Assembly: GCA_017416765.1 (NCBI GenBank) | Contig: JAFQBE010000013.1 | Location: forward strand, 1-64,000 | Reading direction: 5' to 3' | Length of the DNA stretch: 64,000 nt | From: Clostridia bacterium | Lineage (GTDB): Bacteria; Bacillota; Clostridia; Oscillospirales; Acutalibacteraceae | Shown here: one piece after another, positions 33,296 through 42,197 of the stretch | Layout of the letters: every line of letters starts with the position of its first letter | Position numbering within the stretch: the first letter of the stretch is position 1 | Notes under the pieces: model-generated | Seen by the model: the letters and a program-made list of their open reading frames with translations, nothing else | Told to the model about the DNA's origin: nothing | Database searches by the model: none | Translations under genes and position numbers: made by a program

Positions 33296-34540
33296 TTATT
33301 CTTTTATATCATAGTATTCTGTGCATACATCGTCAAGACAGTATCTGCCGCGAAGATACGGCTCTCTGTCAATCCACATACCGTCCGTGAAATCGGGGAA
33401 GGCTACGGGGTGGCTGCCCATTGCAACAGACTGCTCGGAAAGGCAGGTTACTGCCATCCATGCGGCTGTATCGTACACATCAATCGGGGGCTTTGTATCG
33501 TTGAGTGCCGCTTCGGCAAAAGCGGAAAGAACAAGGAAGTCCATACCGCCATGACCCTGCTCGTGAACACCGCGCTGGAAATATTCCTTCCACAGCGGAT
33601 GCTCATATTCTTCAATGTACGGCTCAACTTTTTCAAATTCGTGATGAGGTGAGCGACCTTCAATATAAATCTGATTATCGTCCTCTGTGTACATACCCTT
33701 TGTGCCGTCAATACGGTAGCCTCTTGAATAGGGTCTGGGAAGTGAACATTCGTGAGTAAGGAGAATGGTTTCGCCGTGTGCGCACTTAATCATGGTTGTG
33801 ACAACATCACCCAGTGTGAAATCGTAGCCGCAAAGGTCATAATCCTCACCCTTGTTGTCCTTAATCCACTGGTTAAGACCCTTTGCCTTTGAAGACATAG
33901 AAACAAGTGAAACCATGCGGTTGCCGCGATTGACACCGAGGAGCTTACAAATCGGACCTAACTGGTGGGTCGGATAAACTTCACCGTCGCGGTTCATGAA
34001 GTTGTAAAGTCTGCCGTGTCTGTTTTCTCTGCCGAGAACAATTTCATCGCGAAGGTCGTGCTGATATGCGCCCTGTGTATGTACAATTTCGCCAAACAGA
34101 CCCTGCTTGTTCATGTTGTAAAGAGCAAGCTCAAAGCGGTCATAGCAGCAGTTTTCAAGCAGCATACAGAACTTGCCTGTTTCCTCGCTTGTGCGTACAA
34201 GCTGCCAGCATTCTTCAATACTTGCCGCGCCACCGACTTCCATACCGACATGCTTGCCTGCCTTCATGCAGTCAACCGCTATTCTTGAATGTGTAATCCA
34301 TGTAGTGGAAATCATAACCGCGCCGATATCTTCACGCTTAATCATTTCCTTATAATCGGTGTAGCCGTCAGGTCTGAAGCCGTGTTCTTCATCAAAACGG
34401 TTAATCATATCCTGAACTCTGTCTTCATACTTGTCACAAACAGCAACAATTTCTACACCTTCAACATGCTGAAGCTCGAGCGCCATACCAGAACCTCTGC
34501 CGCTGACGCCGATAACGGCAAACTTTATTTTTTCTGACAT
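33296..34540 (-). CDS. GH109-like Gfo/Idh/MocA-fold protein
   Basis: The 414-residue protein has an N-terminal Rossmann domain (VIGVSGRGSGMALEL, 9-23) and a C-terminal alpha/beta domain. The block RHGRLYN, VYPTHQLGPICKLLGVNRG (189-207) and LVSMSSKAKGL strongly resembles GH109 alpha-N-acetylgalactosaminidases, which use tightly bound NAD; His192 sits where their key histidine is expected. A plain sugar dehydrogenase is the alternative. No signal peptide is seen. GGAGG precedes the ATG. It begins the glycosidase set and follows a membrane-protein gene by 29 bases. Confidence 0.78.
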   Translation of the reverse strand: MSEKIKFAVIGVSGRGSGMALELQHVEGVEIVAVCDKYEDRVQDMINRFDEEHGFRPDGYTDYKEMIKREDIGAVMISTTWITHSRIAVDCMKAGKHVGMEVGGAASIEECWQLVRTSEETGKFCMLLENCCYDRFELALYNMNKQGLFGEIVHTQGAYQHDLRDEIVLGRENRHGRLYNFMNRDGEVYPTHQLGPICKLLGVNRGNRMVSLVSMSSKAKGLNQWIKDNKGEDYDLCGYDFTLGDVVTTMIKCAHGETILLTHECSLPRPYSRGYRIDGTKGMYTEDDNQIYIEGRSPHHEFEKVEPYIEEYEHPLWKEYFQRGVHEQGHGGMDFLVLSAFAEAALNDTKPPIDVYDTAAWMAVTCLSEQSVAMGSHPVAFPDFTDGMWIDREPYLRGRYCLDDVCTEYYDIKE

Positions 34541-34569
34541 ATTTCTTGTTCCTCCGATGTCAAAATAAT

Positions 34570-35103
34570 TTATTTGAATATTTTTTTAAAGCTTTTCCTG
34601 AATTTATACAAATACAGGGTTACAAGCTTTGTAAGCATAATATCATACACCAAAAAGGTGACATTTGCAACCGCAAGCAGAATAAAAATTCCGTATTTGC
34701 CCCATTCGCCCATATCATCAAAAGGTATACCCAGTACCTTTACGGTAAAGAAATACGCGGCGATTACGGCTGCATTAAAAATTGCAAACTTTACTATCCA
34801 CTCAACAACCCTTGGCAGGTGTTTTTCGAGCGTTGACTTAATAATCGGGTAGTAGCCGAAAAATGCAACATAAAATACAGCCGCTTCTTTATCCGGCACT
34901 ACAAAAACAGCAAGCAGGCTGACCGCAGCGTAGACGATAAATGCCCAGCTTTTGTTTATTTCAATAACCATAAGTATAAGCAATGCACCTGCAATAAGGG
35001 GCAAAGCGTAGGACATAAACGGGATAACAGCGGTCATGAGCATAAGCACTACGCTCAACGCGCTGACAATTCCACCCAAAGCAGTTTTAGAGGATTGCTT
35101 CAT
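34570..35103 (-). CDS. Polytopic membrane protein, ECF S-component-like
   Basis: A 177-residue protein with about five to six hydrophobic helices and a basic C terminus (YKFRKSFKKIFK). The opening KTALGGIVSALSVVLMLMT recalls the start of ECF transporter S components, but I see no substrate signature. It lies 11 bases downstream of the J-like gene and 29 bases upstream of the GH109-like gene, so it may be co-transcribed with both. Confidence 0.65.
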   Translation of the reverse strand: MKQSSKTALGGIVSALSVVLMLMTAVIPFMSYALPLIAGALLILMVIEINKSWAFIVYAAVSLLAVFVVPDKEAAVFYVAFFGYYPIIKSTLEKHLPRVVEWIVKFAIFNAAVIAAYFFTVKVLGIPFDDMGEWGKYGIFILLAVANVTFLVYDIMLTKLVTLYLYKFRKSFKKIFK

Positions 35104-35114
35104 TACAATTCACC

Positions 35115-35714
35115 TCAGCAGCAGGGTATACAGTCGCCGCCCATACATTCGCAGCAGCAATCCGCACACAGCAAACCCGTACACATATCGCAGGCTGAGC
35201 AGCCTGTGCTTTTTTCTGTTCTGCGCTCTGTACGGTAGCCGCCCGAACGGTCTGCCGCTACATTTTCGTAAGCTCTGCGGTATTCGGCATTATTCGGCTC
35301 CTGACGGTATGCACGCTCAAAATTCTGCGCAGCATCCTCAAGCCAGCCCTTACGGTGCGAAGCTGTACCCTTTAAATAATACCATTCAGCGGTTCGCTGA
35401 CCTACAGGCACATTATCAAGCAGGGCATCTGCTTCATCAACTCTGCCCGCGCTGAGCTTTGCTCTGATGTCACCGAACGACGGTGAAGAATAGCTCTGAT
35501 AACTCTGATAGCTTTGCTGATTTGCCGAGCCGCCGTTGCCTGTACGGTTCAAGATAATAGTATCATACGCATCGTCAATTTCCCGCATCCTTGCGCCATC
35601 AGGGGTTTCACCGTTTATGCTGTAGCGGCGCGCAAGCTCACGGTAAGCATTTTTTACGGTGTTGTCGTCCGCTCCCTGCGGTATGCCGAGAACTTCAAAC
35701 GGATCTCTTTTCAT
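35115..35714 (-). CDS. J-domain-like protein without HPD, with TPR-like and Cys-rich tail
   Basis: The 199-residue protein opens like a J domain (DPFEVLGIPQGADDNTVKNA then YRELARRY), but the HPD loop that activates DnaK ATPase is replaced by SINGE. A helical repeat region (about 95-155, with WYYLKGTASHRKGWLEDAA) looks TPR-like. The end is very rich in cysteine (CSACDMCTGLLCADCCCECM), suggesting metal binding or membrane association. Its start overlaps the DUF5685 stop by four bases. A client-binding role that does not stimulate DnaK is possible. Confidence 0.8.
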   Translation of the reverse strand: MKRDPFEVLGIPQGADDNTVKNAYRELARRYSINGETPDGARMREIDDAYDTIILNRTGNGGSANQQSYQSYQSYSSPSFGDIRAKLSAGRVDEADALLDNVPVGQRTAEWYYLKGTASHRKGWLEDAAQNFERAYRQEPNNAEYRRAYENVAADRSGGYRTERRTEKSTGCSACDMCTGLLCADCCCECMGGDCIPCC

Positions 35715-36562
35715 TTCTTCTCCTCCTTATTTTTATTCAATACACTCTGCATTGAACTGAAAGTGCCGTCAATAACTATGTTATCCAGTATTTCGCCGAA
35801 CCTTGCAGGCTCCATTTTATCAAATTCATGTGCAAGCTGTGCGGCAGTCAGGTTGATAACACCTACGGCTTTTTCCTTTGCTTCTTTTTCATTATTTATA
35901 TTATTAAAAACATTATATGAATGTGTTTTTCTGTCAGCTTCCATATCGTCAAGCGCATCCATAAGGTAAACCCAACGCCCAGAAATGTAGCCGAAGCGGT
36001 TCAGTTTTTCTTTTGTTTCCCCGTCAAAGCCGAAGCTCAATATTTCACCCATAGCCTTTGCACTCGGGTGTGCGGAAGCATCAATACCCGCGTTACCGCG
36101 TTTTTCAACCTCTGCCTGTTCTGCCATAGCGCAGGATATTATTTCATCAAGCGCAGGATATTTCTTTACTGCCTTCTTGCGTTTAAGGGCAAAATAAGGC
36201 TTTATAATTCGCTTAAAAATCCCTTTGATAAACGAAGAATCTGCAATATCGTCATTCACCTTGTGGTAACACATTATCATTGCCGCAGCAGCGGAATAAG
36301 ATAATTCCTTGTTACCGTTTACACATTGCTGACATTTTTTAAGCGGATTGAACGCACAGCGGCTGTCTTTAAATCCGCAGCATTCTTTAGCGAAAGCAAG
36401 CCTTGTAAGGGCAAGCATGGTGAAATCGTAATTGAGAGTAAATGAAGCCAATATACCGTATTCTTTTTTCAGCGTTTTACAAAGCGAGCAATAAATGCCT
36501 TTGTACGCTTCGTAATGCTTCACCTTCAATTCAGGCTTATATATTTTAACATAGCCGAACAT
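35711..36562 (-). CDS. DUF5685-family protein
   Basis: The 283-residue protein begins [20 protein letters not shown] and has a cysteine cluster (CSLCKTLKKEYG; CCGFKDSRCAF; CQQCVNG) followed by a mainly helical region with HKVNDDIADS and YLMDALDDMEAD. The two acid-rich helices resemble an isoprenoid-synthase-like helical bundle, which is interesting next to ispF and ispD, but no function is known to me. ATG at 36562 shares one base with the ispF stop (TAATG); AGAGGT lies upstream. It is coupled to the J-like gene downstream. Confidence 0.8.
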   Translation of the reverse strand: MFGYVKIYKPELKVKHYEAYKGIYCSLCKTLKKEYGILASFTLNYDFTMLALTRLAFAKECCGFKDSRCAFNPLKKCQQCVNGNKELSYSAAAAMIMCYHKVNDDIADSSFIKGIFKRIIKPYFALKRKKAVKKYPALDEIISCAMAEQAEVEKRGNAGIDASAHPSAKAMGEILSFGFDGETKEKLNRFGYISGRWVYLMDALDDMEADRKTHSYNVFNNINNEKEAKEKAVGVINLTAAQLAHEFDKMEPARFGEILDNIVIDGTFSSMQSVLNKNKEEKK

Positions 36563-37041
36563 TACTTTACCTCTGTTATAATGCAAACGGCATGTGCGGC
36601 TATACCTTCTTCTCTGCCCGAAAAGCCAAGCTTTTCTTCGGTAGTTGCCTTTACATTAATTCGGGAAAGCTCAACACCGCAGACAAGAGCTATATTCTCA
36701 CGCATTTTTTCAATATAGGGTTTGAGCTTTGGTCTTTGCGCAATAACGGTTGCATCAATATTACCAACCGTAAAACCTGCTTCATTTATTCTTTTTACAA
36801 CAGCCTTCAAAAGCTCAAGGCTGTCCGCATCCTTAAACGCGGGGTCAGTATCGGGGAACATACCGCCGATATCGCCGAAGGCTGCCGCACCGAGCAAGGC
36901 ATCGCTCACAGCGTGCAGAAGCACATCGGCATCGGAATGACCGAGCAGACCGAGCGTATGCTCAATCTCAACACCGCCGAGTATAAGCCTTCTGCCTTCG
37001 ACAAGACGGTGAACATCATAGCCGTGACCTATTCTGAACAT
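36562..37041 (-). CDS. ispF: 2-C-methyl-D-erythritol 2,4-cyclodiphosphate synthase
   Basis: This enzyme of the non-mevalonate isoprenoid pathway cyclises CDP-methylerythritol phosphate. The 159-residue protein has the metal ligands Asp9, His11 and His43 in GHGYDVHRL and [13 protein letters not shown], plus [11 protein letters not shown] and the C-terminal [20 protein letters not shown]. It lies three bases after ispD, the usual pairing of steps three and five of the pathway. Confidence 0.97.
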   Translation of the reverse strand: MFRIGHGYDVHRLVEGRRLILGGVEIEHTLGLLGHSDADVLLHAVSDALLGAAAFGDIGGMFPDTDPAFKDADSLELLKAVVKRINEAGFTVGNIDATVIAQRPKLKPYIEKMRENIALVCGVELSRINVKATTEEKLGFSGREEGIAAHAVCIITEVK

Positions 37042-37044
37042 GGC

Positions 37045-37731
37045 TCATTCCCCTTTCAGTATACTCAGGGCAAAGGGAATATCCTCCGCCGTAGTAATTT
37101 TTATATTTGTATATGAACTGTCGGTTAATTTAACCTTTACACCGCAAAGCTCTGCAAGACGGCAATCATCCGTCATATCCTTTGCCTTTTCGCCGAGCTT
37201 TTCAACGCAGGCACAGTAGAGCTTTTTATCAAAGCACTGCGGAGTATGTACGGCGCGCAGGCTTGCTCTGTCGGGAGTATCGGTAATAAATGAGTTTTTG
37301 TCAATAATTTTAATTGTGTCCTTAACGGGTACGGCACAGCTTGCCGCACCATATTCCTTCGCCGCCGAAACGGTTGAAGAAATAATCTGTTGAGTTACAA
37401 GCGGTCTTGCACCGTCATGTATGGCTAAAAGTGTACTTTTTTCATCACACGCGGCTATACCGTTGGCAACACTTTTCTGCCGCGTTTCACCGCCGACAAC
37501 TATATTTTTAACTTTTTTATACTTTGATAAAAGAGCGTTATATTCTTTTATATCTTCCTGCCTTGCAGTGATGATTATTTCGTCAATATCATCGTTTTTA
37601 TCAAACGCTTCTACGGTGCGCTCAAGTACGGTTTTACCGCCCAAATCAAGCAGAAGCTTATTTATTCCACCCATTCTCCTTGAGCTGCCCGCCGCAACAA
37701 TTACAGCAGAAACAAAAGCGTTTTCATTCAT
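37045..37731 (-). CDS. ispD: 2-C-methyl-D-erythritol 4-phosphate cytidylyltransferase
   Basis: IspD transfers CMP to methylerythritol phosphate. The 228-residue protein has the nucleotide motif VIVAAGSSRRMGGINKLLLD, then VGGETRQKSVANGI, HDGARPLV and TPQCFDKK. The start at 37731 has AAGGA nine bases upstream; ATG 37737 and TTG 37740 are too close to it. It overlaps the RNase M5-like gene by 8 bases. A second, shorter member of the family (TarI) lies at 63.4 kb; position next to ispF identifies this one as IspD. Confidence 0.93.
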   Translation of the reverse strand: MNENAFVSAVIVAAGSSRRMGGINKLLLDLGGKTVLERTVEAFDKNDDIDEIIITARQEDIKEYNALLSKYKKVKNIVVGGETRQKSVANGIAACDEKSTLLAIHDGARPLVTQQIISSTVSAAKEYGAASCAVPVKDTIKIIDKNSFITDTPDRASLRAVHTPQCFDKKLYCACVEKLGEKAKDMTDDCRLAELCGVKVKLTDSSYTNIKITTAEDIPFALSILKGE

Positions 37732-38317
37732 CTTCATCAATCCTTTTTACTGCCGCCTTGTATTCATCAAAGCTCATAAAGGTATTTATCATATCAAGCA
37801 TTGCCGAAGTTGAAAGACGCTGCGGCAAATCAAGAAGCTTCAACAGCCTTTCCCTTTTTGCTTTGCTGTTTTCTCCGCCGCTTATACCATCCTCAAACAA
37901 ATCAACAGTTTCAACGCGCCTTTGCTTGACAGCTGCCTCCTCACAGAAAACACCCGCCTTTTCGAGTGCGTCAACAAGCGCCTGCGTTTTCATGCCTTCC
38001 ACACCGAGCTTTCCTTCTTTAGATGGCTCAGCTTTGCGTTTTTCTTTGCCGAGTACATCGGGTATATAGGCATGCTTTACATTTTCTTTAGGAATACTTC
38101 CGCCGAGGAAGGAGCGTATTTTAAAGCCCGCAGAATCACTGTCCGTTAAAATAAGTATGCCGTTTTTTTCTGCAAGGCGGCGAATCAGCTTCTGTTTTTC
38201 CTTATCCTTAAAAACAGCAAAGCCGTCAGTGCAGATTATTGTGGCATCAAGCAGGGATTCAAGGCGGATTTTATCGTATTTTCCTTCAACAACAACGGCT
38301 TGTTTTAGTTTTATCAT
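37724..38317 (-). CDS. TOPRIM protein, RNase M5-like (DUF4093)
   Basis: The 197-residue protein has a TOPRIM domain with VVVEGKYDKIRLES and ILTDSDSAGFKIRS, including the catalytic Glu and the DxD metal pair. A C-terminal DUF4093-type helical region has DLPQRLSTSAMLDMINTFM. RNase M5 matures 5S rRNA. Its usual neighbour ksgA is absent here; the gene lies between holA and ispD. The start is probably ATG 38317, just after the holA stop, although the ribosome site is weak. Confidence 0.8.
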   Translation of the reverse strand: MIKLKQAVVVEGKYDKIRLESLLDATIICTDGFAVFKDKEKQKLIRRLAEKNGILILTDSDSAGFKIRSFLGGSIPKENVKHAYIPDVLGKEKRKAEPSKEGKLGVEGMKTQALVDALEKAGVFCEEAAVKQRRVETVDLFEDGISGGENSKAKRERLLKLLDLPQRLSTSAMLDMINTFMSFDEYKAAVKRIDEDE

Positions 38318-38321
38318 AGCA

Positions 38322-39353
38322 TCAACCAATCAGCATAAGCTTCAGCATTGTTTCTTCAAGTATTCTGCGCTCGTCAAGCGCCGTGCTTTTAATTCGCATA
38401 TCCGCGTCGGCAAGTATGTCCAGACAGGTACGGATTTGCTCCATACTCATCTGTGCGCTGCTGCGTGCGGCATTTTTAAGCCTGAATTCGCGGCGGCGGT
38501 AGTTGAAAACCTTTGCCGCAGCATCCGCACTTTCGCCGGAATTGAGCGCAACCTGTGCGCGGTACATATCGACATATGCAGAAATCAATGTACCTAAAAT
38601 AACAACGGGCTTTTCCTTTTGCGCAAGCAGGTCATTGAGAATTGAAAAAGCCTGCTGTGCCGTACCGCTGACAAGTGCCTTTGACAAATCAAACACGCTT
38701 GCATCAAGCGACCTTGTGCATACCGCATCAACATCGCGTCGGGTCAATTCACCTTCGCCCTTATAAAAGCAGAGCTTATCAAGCTCATTAAGGAGCATAT
38801 TCAAGTCGTCACCCACACGCTTTACAAGGTATCCGGACACATCTCGGCTCATTTCAACGCCGCGCTTTTTGGCACCGTTTTCAAGCAGCTTATAAAGCTG
38901 TGTGCCGCTCATTTTGTCAAGCCTTAAAACAACACCGACCGCATCAATGGCTTCAATAAACTTTTTGCATTTATCTTTTTTCTCATCAAGGGCTACGCTG
39001 TCCATCCAGAAAACGGCAACGCAGGTTTCGGGCGGGTCACCGAATAAATCGAGCATGGCTTCAAGGTCGTCATTTTTCATTTTATCGACATTCAGGTCCT
39101 TAACAACAACACAGCTGTAATCACTCATAAACGGCATTGATTCAGCAAGCTGATAGAATTCATCAACCGTAAAATTCTCGCCGTTTATGCGGTGAAGATT
39201 GAACTGCGCCATAGCTTCGTCCACACTCTTTTTTTCAAGCTGCGAAACATAGTGCTTTTTAAGGTAATCCTCATCGCCGAATACAAGGCAAAGCGGAGGC
39301 AGCTCGCCCGAAGAAAGCACTTTTTTAAATTCCTGTTCGTTCAGATTTGCCAT
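38322..39353 (-). CDS. holA: DNA polymerase III delta subunit
   Basis: The clamp-loader delta subunit opens the beta clamp. The 343-residue protein has CLVFGDEDYLKKHYVSQLE near the N terminus, an AAA-like fold lacking a Walker A motif, and the conserved C-terminal helical collar. The region VLGTLISAYVDMYRAQ is typical of the family. ATG 39353 overlaps the comEC stop and has AAAGGG about 11 bases upstream. The comEC-holA order is common in Firmicutes. Confidence 0.9.
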   Translation of the reverse strand: MANLNEQEFKKVLSSGELPPLCLVFGDEDYLKKHYVSQLEKKSVDEAMAQFNLHRINGENFTVDEFYQLAESMPFMSDYSCVVVKDLNVDKMKNDDLEAMLDLFGDPPETCVAVFWMDSVALDEKKDKCKKFIEAIDAVGVVLRLDKMSGTQLYKLLENGAKKRGVEMSRDVSGYLVKRVGDDLNMLLNELDKLCFYKGEGELTRRDVDAVCTRSLDASVFDLSKALVSGTAQQAFSILNDLLAQKEKPVVILGTLISAYVDMYRAQVALNSGESADAAAKVFNYRRREFRLKNAARSSAQMSMEQIRTCLDILADADMRIKSTALDERRILEETMLKLMLIG

Positions 39354-39358
39354 ACACT

Positions 39359-41476
39359 TCACCACCCTTTAACTTCATACCTGCCAAAGCCGTTATATCT
39401 TAACAGTACGCAGGTATCAAAGCTGTATTCTTTGCCGCCGTATGCGGCACTTATATTTTTTCCGCCGTTGATTACAGCGGTATAATCATACGGCTTTGCC
39501 CATTCAGGTAAGCCGTTAGCTGTTATAATAAAATCTGTTTTAAATTCTTTTATATCGGGTTCAAGTGCAATAAGTACAGTACCCGAATCACAAATCACGC
39601 GGCAGAAGCTGCCGCAATATTCAAACCGCACACCGCCGAATTCAAAGGCAGTGCTTTCGGTTATTTCATAATTTTCTGCCAGAAATCTGTAATCGTGCTT
39701 TTCATTTATTATCAGCCGCTCAACATTGTAATTTTCAAAAAATTCTTCCGCCTGATAAATATTACTGTCTTCTTCAAGCACAGGAAGAAGCAGACTGACA
39801 TTATTTATACAGTATTCATCAAGAATTTCTGCTGCTCTGTAGCAGCCGTAGTAGCCGTATACAATTGCAGCGGCGGTTGAACCGCGGTAAACTACAATAC
39901 AGTTTTCACCTACCGCTATATTAACCTGCTTATAGTTCATTGCCGCACCGAAGCAGATGTTAAGCGCAACAGCAAACATTATAGCTATTGCCGAAAACTT
40001 ATACAGAAGTTTTTTATTTTTTATAAACACAGAGGCAAGCAGAATTATTATCGCGACCGCTGCAAGTGAAGCTTTTACAAGCATAGAATCTGTTGATATA
40101 CTTGCATACTCAAAACGAGAAAGTAATTCAACAACTCCGATTATATACTCACAAAAAATCTCACACAGCTTTGCCGCGGGCGCACAGACTGCTGCGGGCA
40201 AAACCGCAGTTACCAGAGCTGAAATAAGTACAACGGGTACTGCATAAAGCACAAGCAGGTTTGCCGGCAAAAACACCGTTGAAACCGCCCCGACGAAAAG
40301 CACCATAACCGGCAGACAAAACACCGTTGCCGCCAGCGATATACCCGCCGAATCAACAAGTACACGCACCGCATACGCTATGTTTGGCTGACCGATTTTT
40401 GAACACACTCTTTTTGAAAAATTTGATATATTGCGGTTAAGCAAAACTATGCCGAGTGTTGCTGAAAATGACAGCATAAATGACCAGTCCGTAACAGCGT
40501 ACGGGTTAATCACCGCTATAATGAGCGCGGCAAAGCCCATGGAATTCAATGTATCTGCACGGCGGCTGATAAATTTGCCGGCAAGCATGGCAGAAAGCAT
40601 TATGCACGCCCTTGTTGCAGACGGTGAAAAGCCCGTAACCCCTGCATACAAAACAGCGACAATTATGCAAACAGGTTCTGCCACCCTGCGGTATCGCCCC
40701 GAAAGCTTACAAAGCAGCTTATACAGCGACAGCACAAGTATACTCATGTGCAGCCCCGATACAGCCAGCACATGTGACAAGCCGGTTTTTGAAAAGCTGT
40801 TTTGTAGCCGCTGCGAAATATCGGTTTTGTTTCCCGTAAGCACACCAACGGCAAGTGCCGAAGCATCTCCGTCAAGAGCTGCCCTGAGCCTACTGCAAAG
40901 GTAAGCATTAGCTTTCAGAAAATAATACCCTATCGGTTTGTTTTCACATGGCTGAACGCTTACACTGTCAAAGCCGTAGCTTACAAGAAAAATATCTTTT
41001 GACTTATAGTAATTTTTTATATCGGGATTTATCTGCTCTATGCTGATTATTTCACCGCTGAAATCAATGAAGTCATACGGTTGTGCCTCAACGGCATCTT
41101 TACTGCTCAGCACCATTTTACAGTTGACCGCTTCACCGTCAAAGCTAAACGCTTTGAGCGTATACCGCCATGTGCCTTCAGAATAAACGGGGTTGCTTAC
41201 AAGCTGCGCATGAACCGCTTTGTTTTCGCCGGCAAGCTCTACTACAGGTTTGTATGTATAGGTTTCACGCACATTAAAGCAAAAACATGCGAGTAAAACC
41301 GCAAGCATAGCCACCGCATATACTCCTCGCTGATTAATCGTTTTCATCAGAAGGCACATAAGCAATATGCACCCGCCCACAGAAACGAAAACAAAAACCG
41401 AGCCGTTAAACAGATTAACAGCAAGAAGTGTTAAGGCAAATGCGAATCCGACAAGAGCAAAGGGACGCCGAATCAT
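39359..41476 (-). CDS. comEC: ComEC/Rec2 DNA uptake channel with degenerate C-terminal domain
   Basis: ComEC moves single-stranded DNA across the membrane during transformation. The 705-residue protein has N-terminal helices and an OB-like DUF4131 region (about 1-170), then the competence domain with TGLSHVLAVSGLHMSILVLSL and FSPSATRACIMLSAML. The C-terminal part (about 505-705) lies where a metallo-beta-lactamase domain is usual. The HxHxDH ligands are absent (LLLPVLEEDSNIYQ in their place), so it is probably catalytically dead. No comEA is adjacent. Its start overlaps the phosphoribosyltransferase stop by four bases. Confidence 0.9.
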   Translation of the reverse strand: MIRRPFALVGFAFALTLLAVNLFNGSVFVFVSVGGCILLMCLLMKTINQRGVYAVAMLAVLLACFCFNVRETYTYKPVVELAGENKAVHAQLVSNPVYSEGTWRYTLKAFSFDGEAVNCKMVLSSKDAVEAQPYDFIDFSGEIISIEQINPDIKNYYKSKDIFLVSYGFDSVSVQPCENKPIGYYFLKANAYLCSRLRAALDGDASALAVGVLTGNKTDISQRLQNSFSKTGLSHVLAVSGLHMSILVLSLYKLLCKLSGRYRRVAEPVCIIVAVLYAGVTGFSPSATRACIMLSAMLAGKFISRRADTLNSMGFAALIIAVINPYAVTDWSFMLSFSATLGIVLLNRNISNFSKRVCSKIGQPNIAYAVRVLVDSAGISLAATVFCLPVMVLFVGAVSTVFLPANLLVLYAVPVVLISALVTAVLPAAVCAPAAKLCEIFCEYIIGVVELLSRFEYASISTDSMLVKASLAAVAIIILLASVFIKNKKLLYKFSAIAIMFAVALNICFGAAMNYKQVNIAVGENCIVVYRGSTAAAIVYGYYGCYRAAEILDEYCINNVSLLLPVLEEDSNIYQAEEFFENYNVERLIINEKHDYRFLAENYEITESTAFEFGGVRFEYCGSFCRVICDSGTVLIALEPDIKEFKTDFIITANGLPEWAKPYDYTAVINGGKNISAAYGGKEYSFDTCVLLRYNGFGRYEVKGW

Positions 41477-42012
41477 TTAAAGAGCAGAGGTAATTTTTCA
41501 AGAAAAACAATATCTGTTCTGTCTGCGGCATCACCTTCCGCAAGCACAGCGGCTCTGGCAACAACCTGAACATCAAACTTTTCCATAAGCGCATCCATAG
41601 CTTTGAGCGATTCGCCCGTGCTGATAACATCATCAAGTACAACTACACGCTTGCCGCGGATTTCTTCGCCGTCCGCACCGTCGAGAATAAGGGTCTGGAC
41701 AGCGTCTGTTGTAATTGAGCGGACATTGACTTCTACGGGGTTGCGCATATAGAGCTTTGCACGCTTTCTTGCAACAAAATATTTTTTGCCGCACTGGCGT
41801 GACATTTCGTATGCAAGCGGAATGCTTTTAGCTTCGGGAGTGACTATATAATCAAATTCGGGCAGCTTTTTGAGCAGCTCTTCACTCGCTTTTACAGTCA
41901 GCTCAACATCGCCGAAAATAATGAAGCCTGCAATATCAATATGCTCGTTAAGCGGACATACAGGCAGCTGCCTTTCAAGCCCCGCTATTTTCATAGTGTA
42001 AAATTCAGACAT
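41473..42012 (-). CDS. Phosphoribosyltransferase (adenine/xanthine type)
   Basis: The 179-residue cytosolic protein has the PRPP-binding motif VVVLDDVISTGESL (about 132-145), and the substrate region DYIVTPEAKSIPLAYEMS. This is the layout of type I purine phosphoribosyltransferases such as Apt and Xpt. The base specificity is not certain. ATG 42012 has AAAGGA upstream; extension to 42117 would run into the palindromic repeat. It starts the compact run through comEC and holA. Confidence 0.85.
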   Translation of the reverse strand: MSEFYTMKIAGLERQLPVCPLNEHIDIAGFIIFGDVELTVKASEELLKKLPEFDYIVTPEAKSIPLAYEMSRQCGKKYFVARKRAKLYMRNPVEVNVRSITTDAVQTLILDGADGEEIRGKRVVVLDDVISTGESLKAMDALMEKFDVQVVARAAVLAEGDAADRTDIVFLEKLPLLFK

Positions 42013-42050
42013 GGTAATTTTTCCTTTCAAGCACCGATATACAGCGGTAT

Positions 42051-42197
42051 ATTTGCCTGACGGCAAATGCGATATAACCTCGCTATGCTCGGTTGCGATA
42101 TATTTTTGATTTTGCAAATCAAAAATGAGATATACAACAAATTCAAAATGAATTTGTTGTGTTGGTTAATTGATTTTCTTCAAAAAATCAATTAACC
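42051..42197. repeat. Array of stacked perfect hairpins
   Basis: Successive inverted repeats fill the gap: ATTTGCC/GGCAAAT (42051-42068), two GCGATAT units around a TCGCTATGCTC segment, TTTTTGATTT/AAATCAAAAA (42103-42125), ACAACAAATTCA/TGAATTTGTTGT (42134-42160) and GGTTAATTGATTTT/AAAATCAATTAACC (42164-42197). The last contains the stop codon of the HIT gene. The style matches 11-171. Confidence 0.8.
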
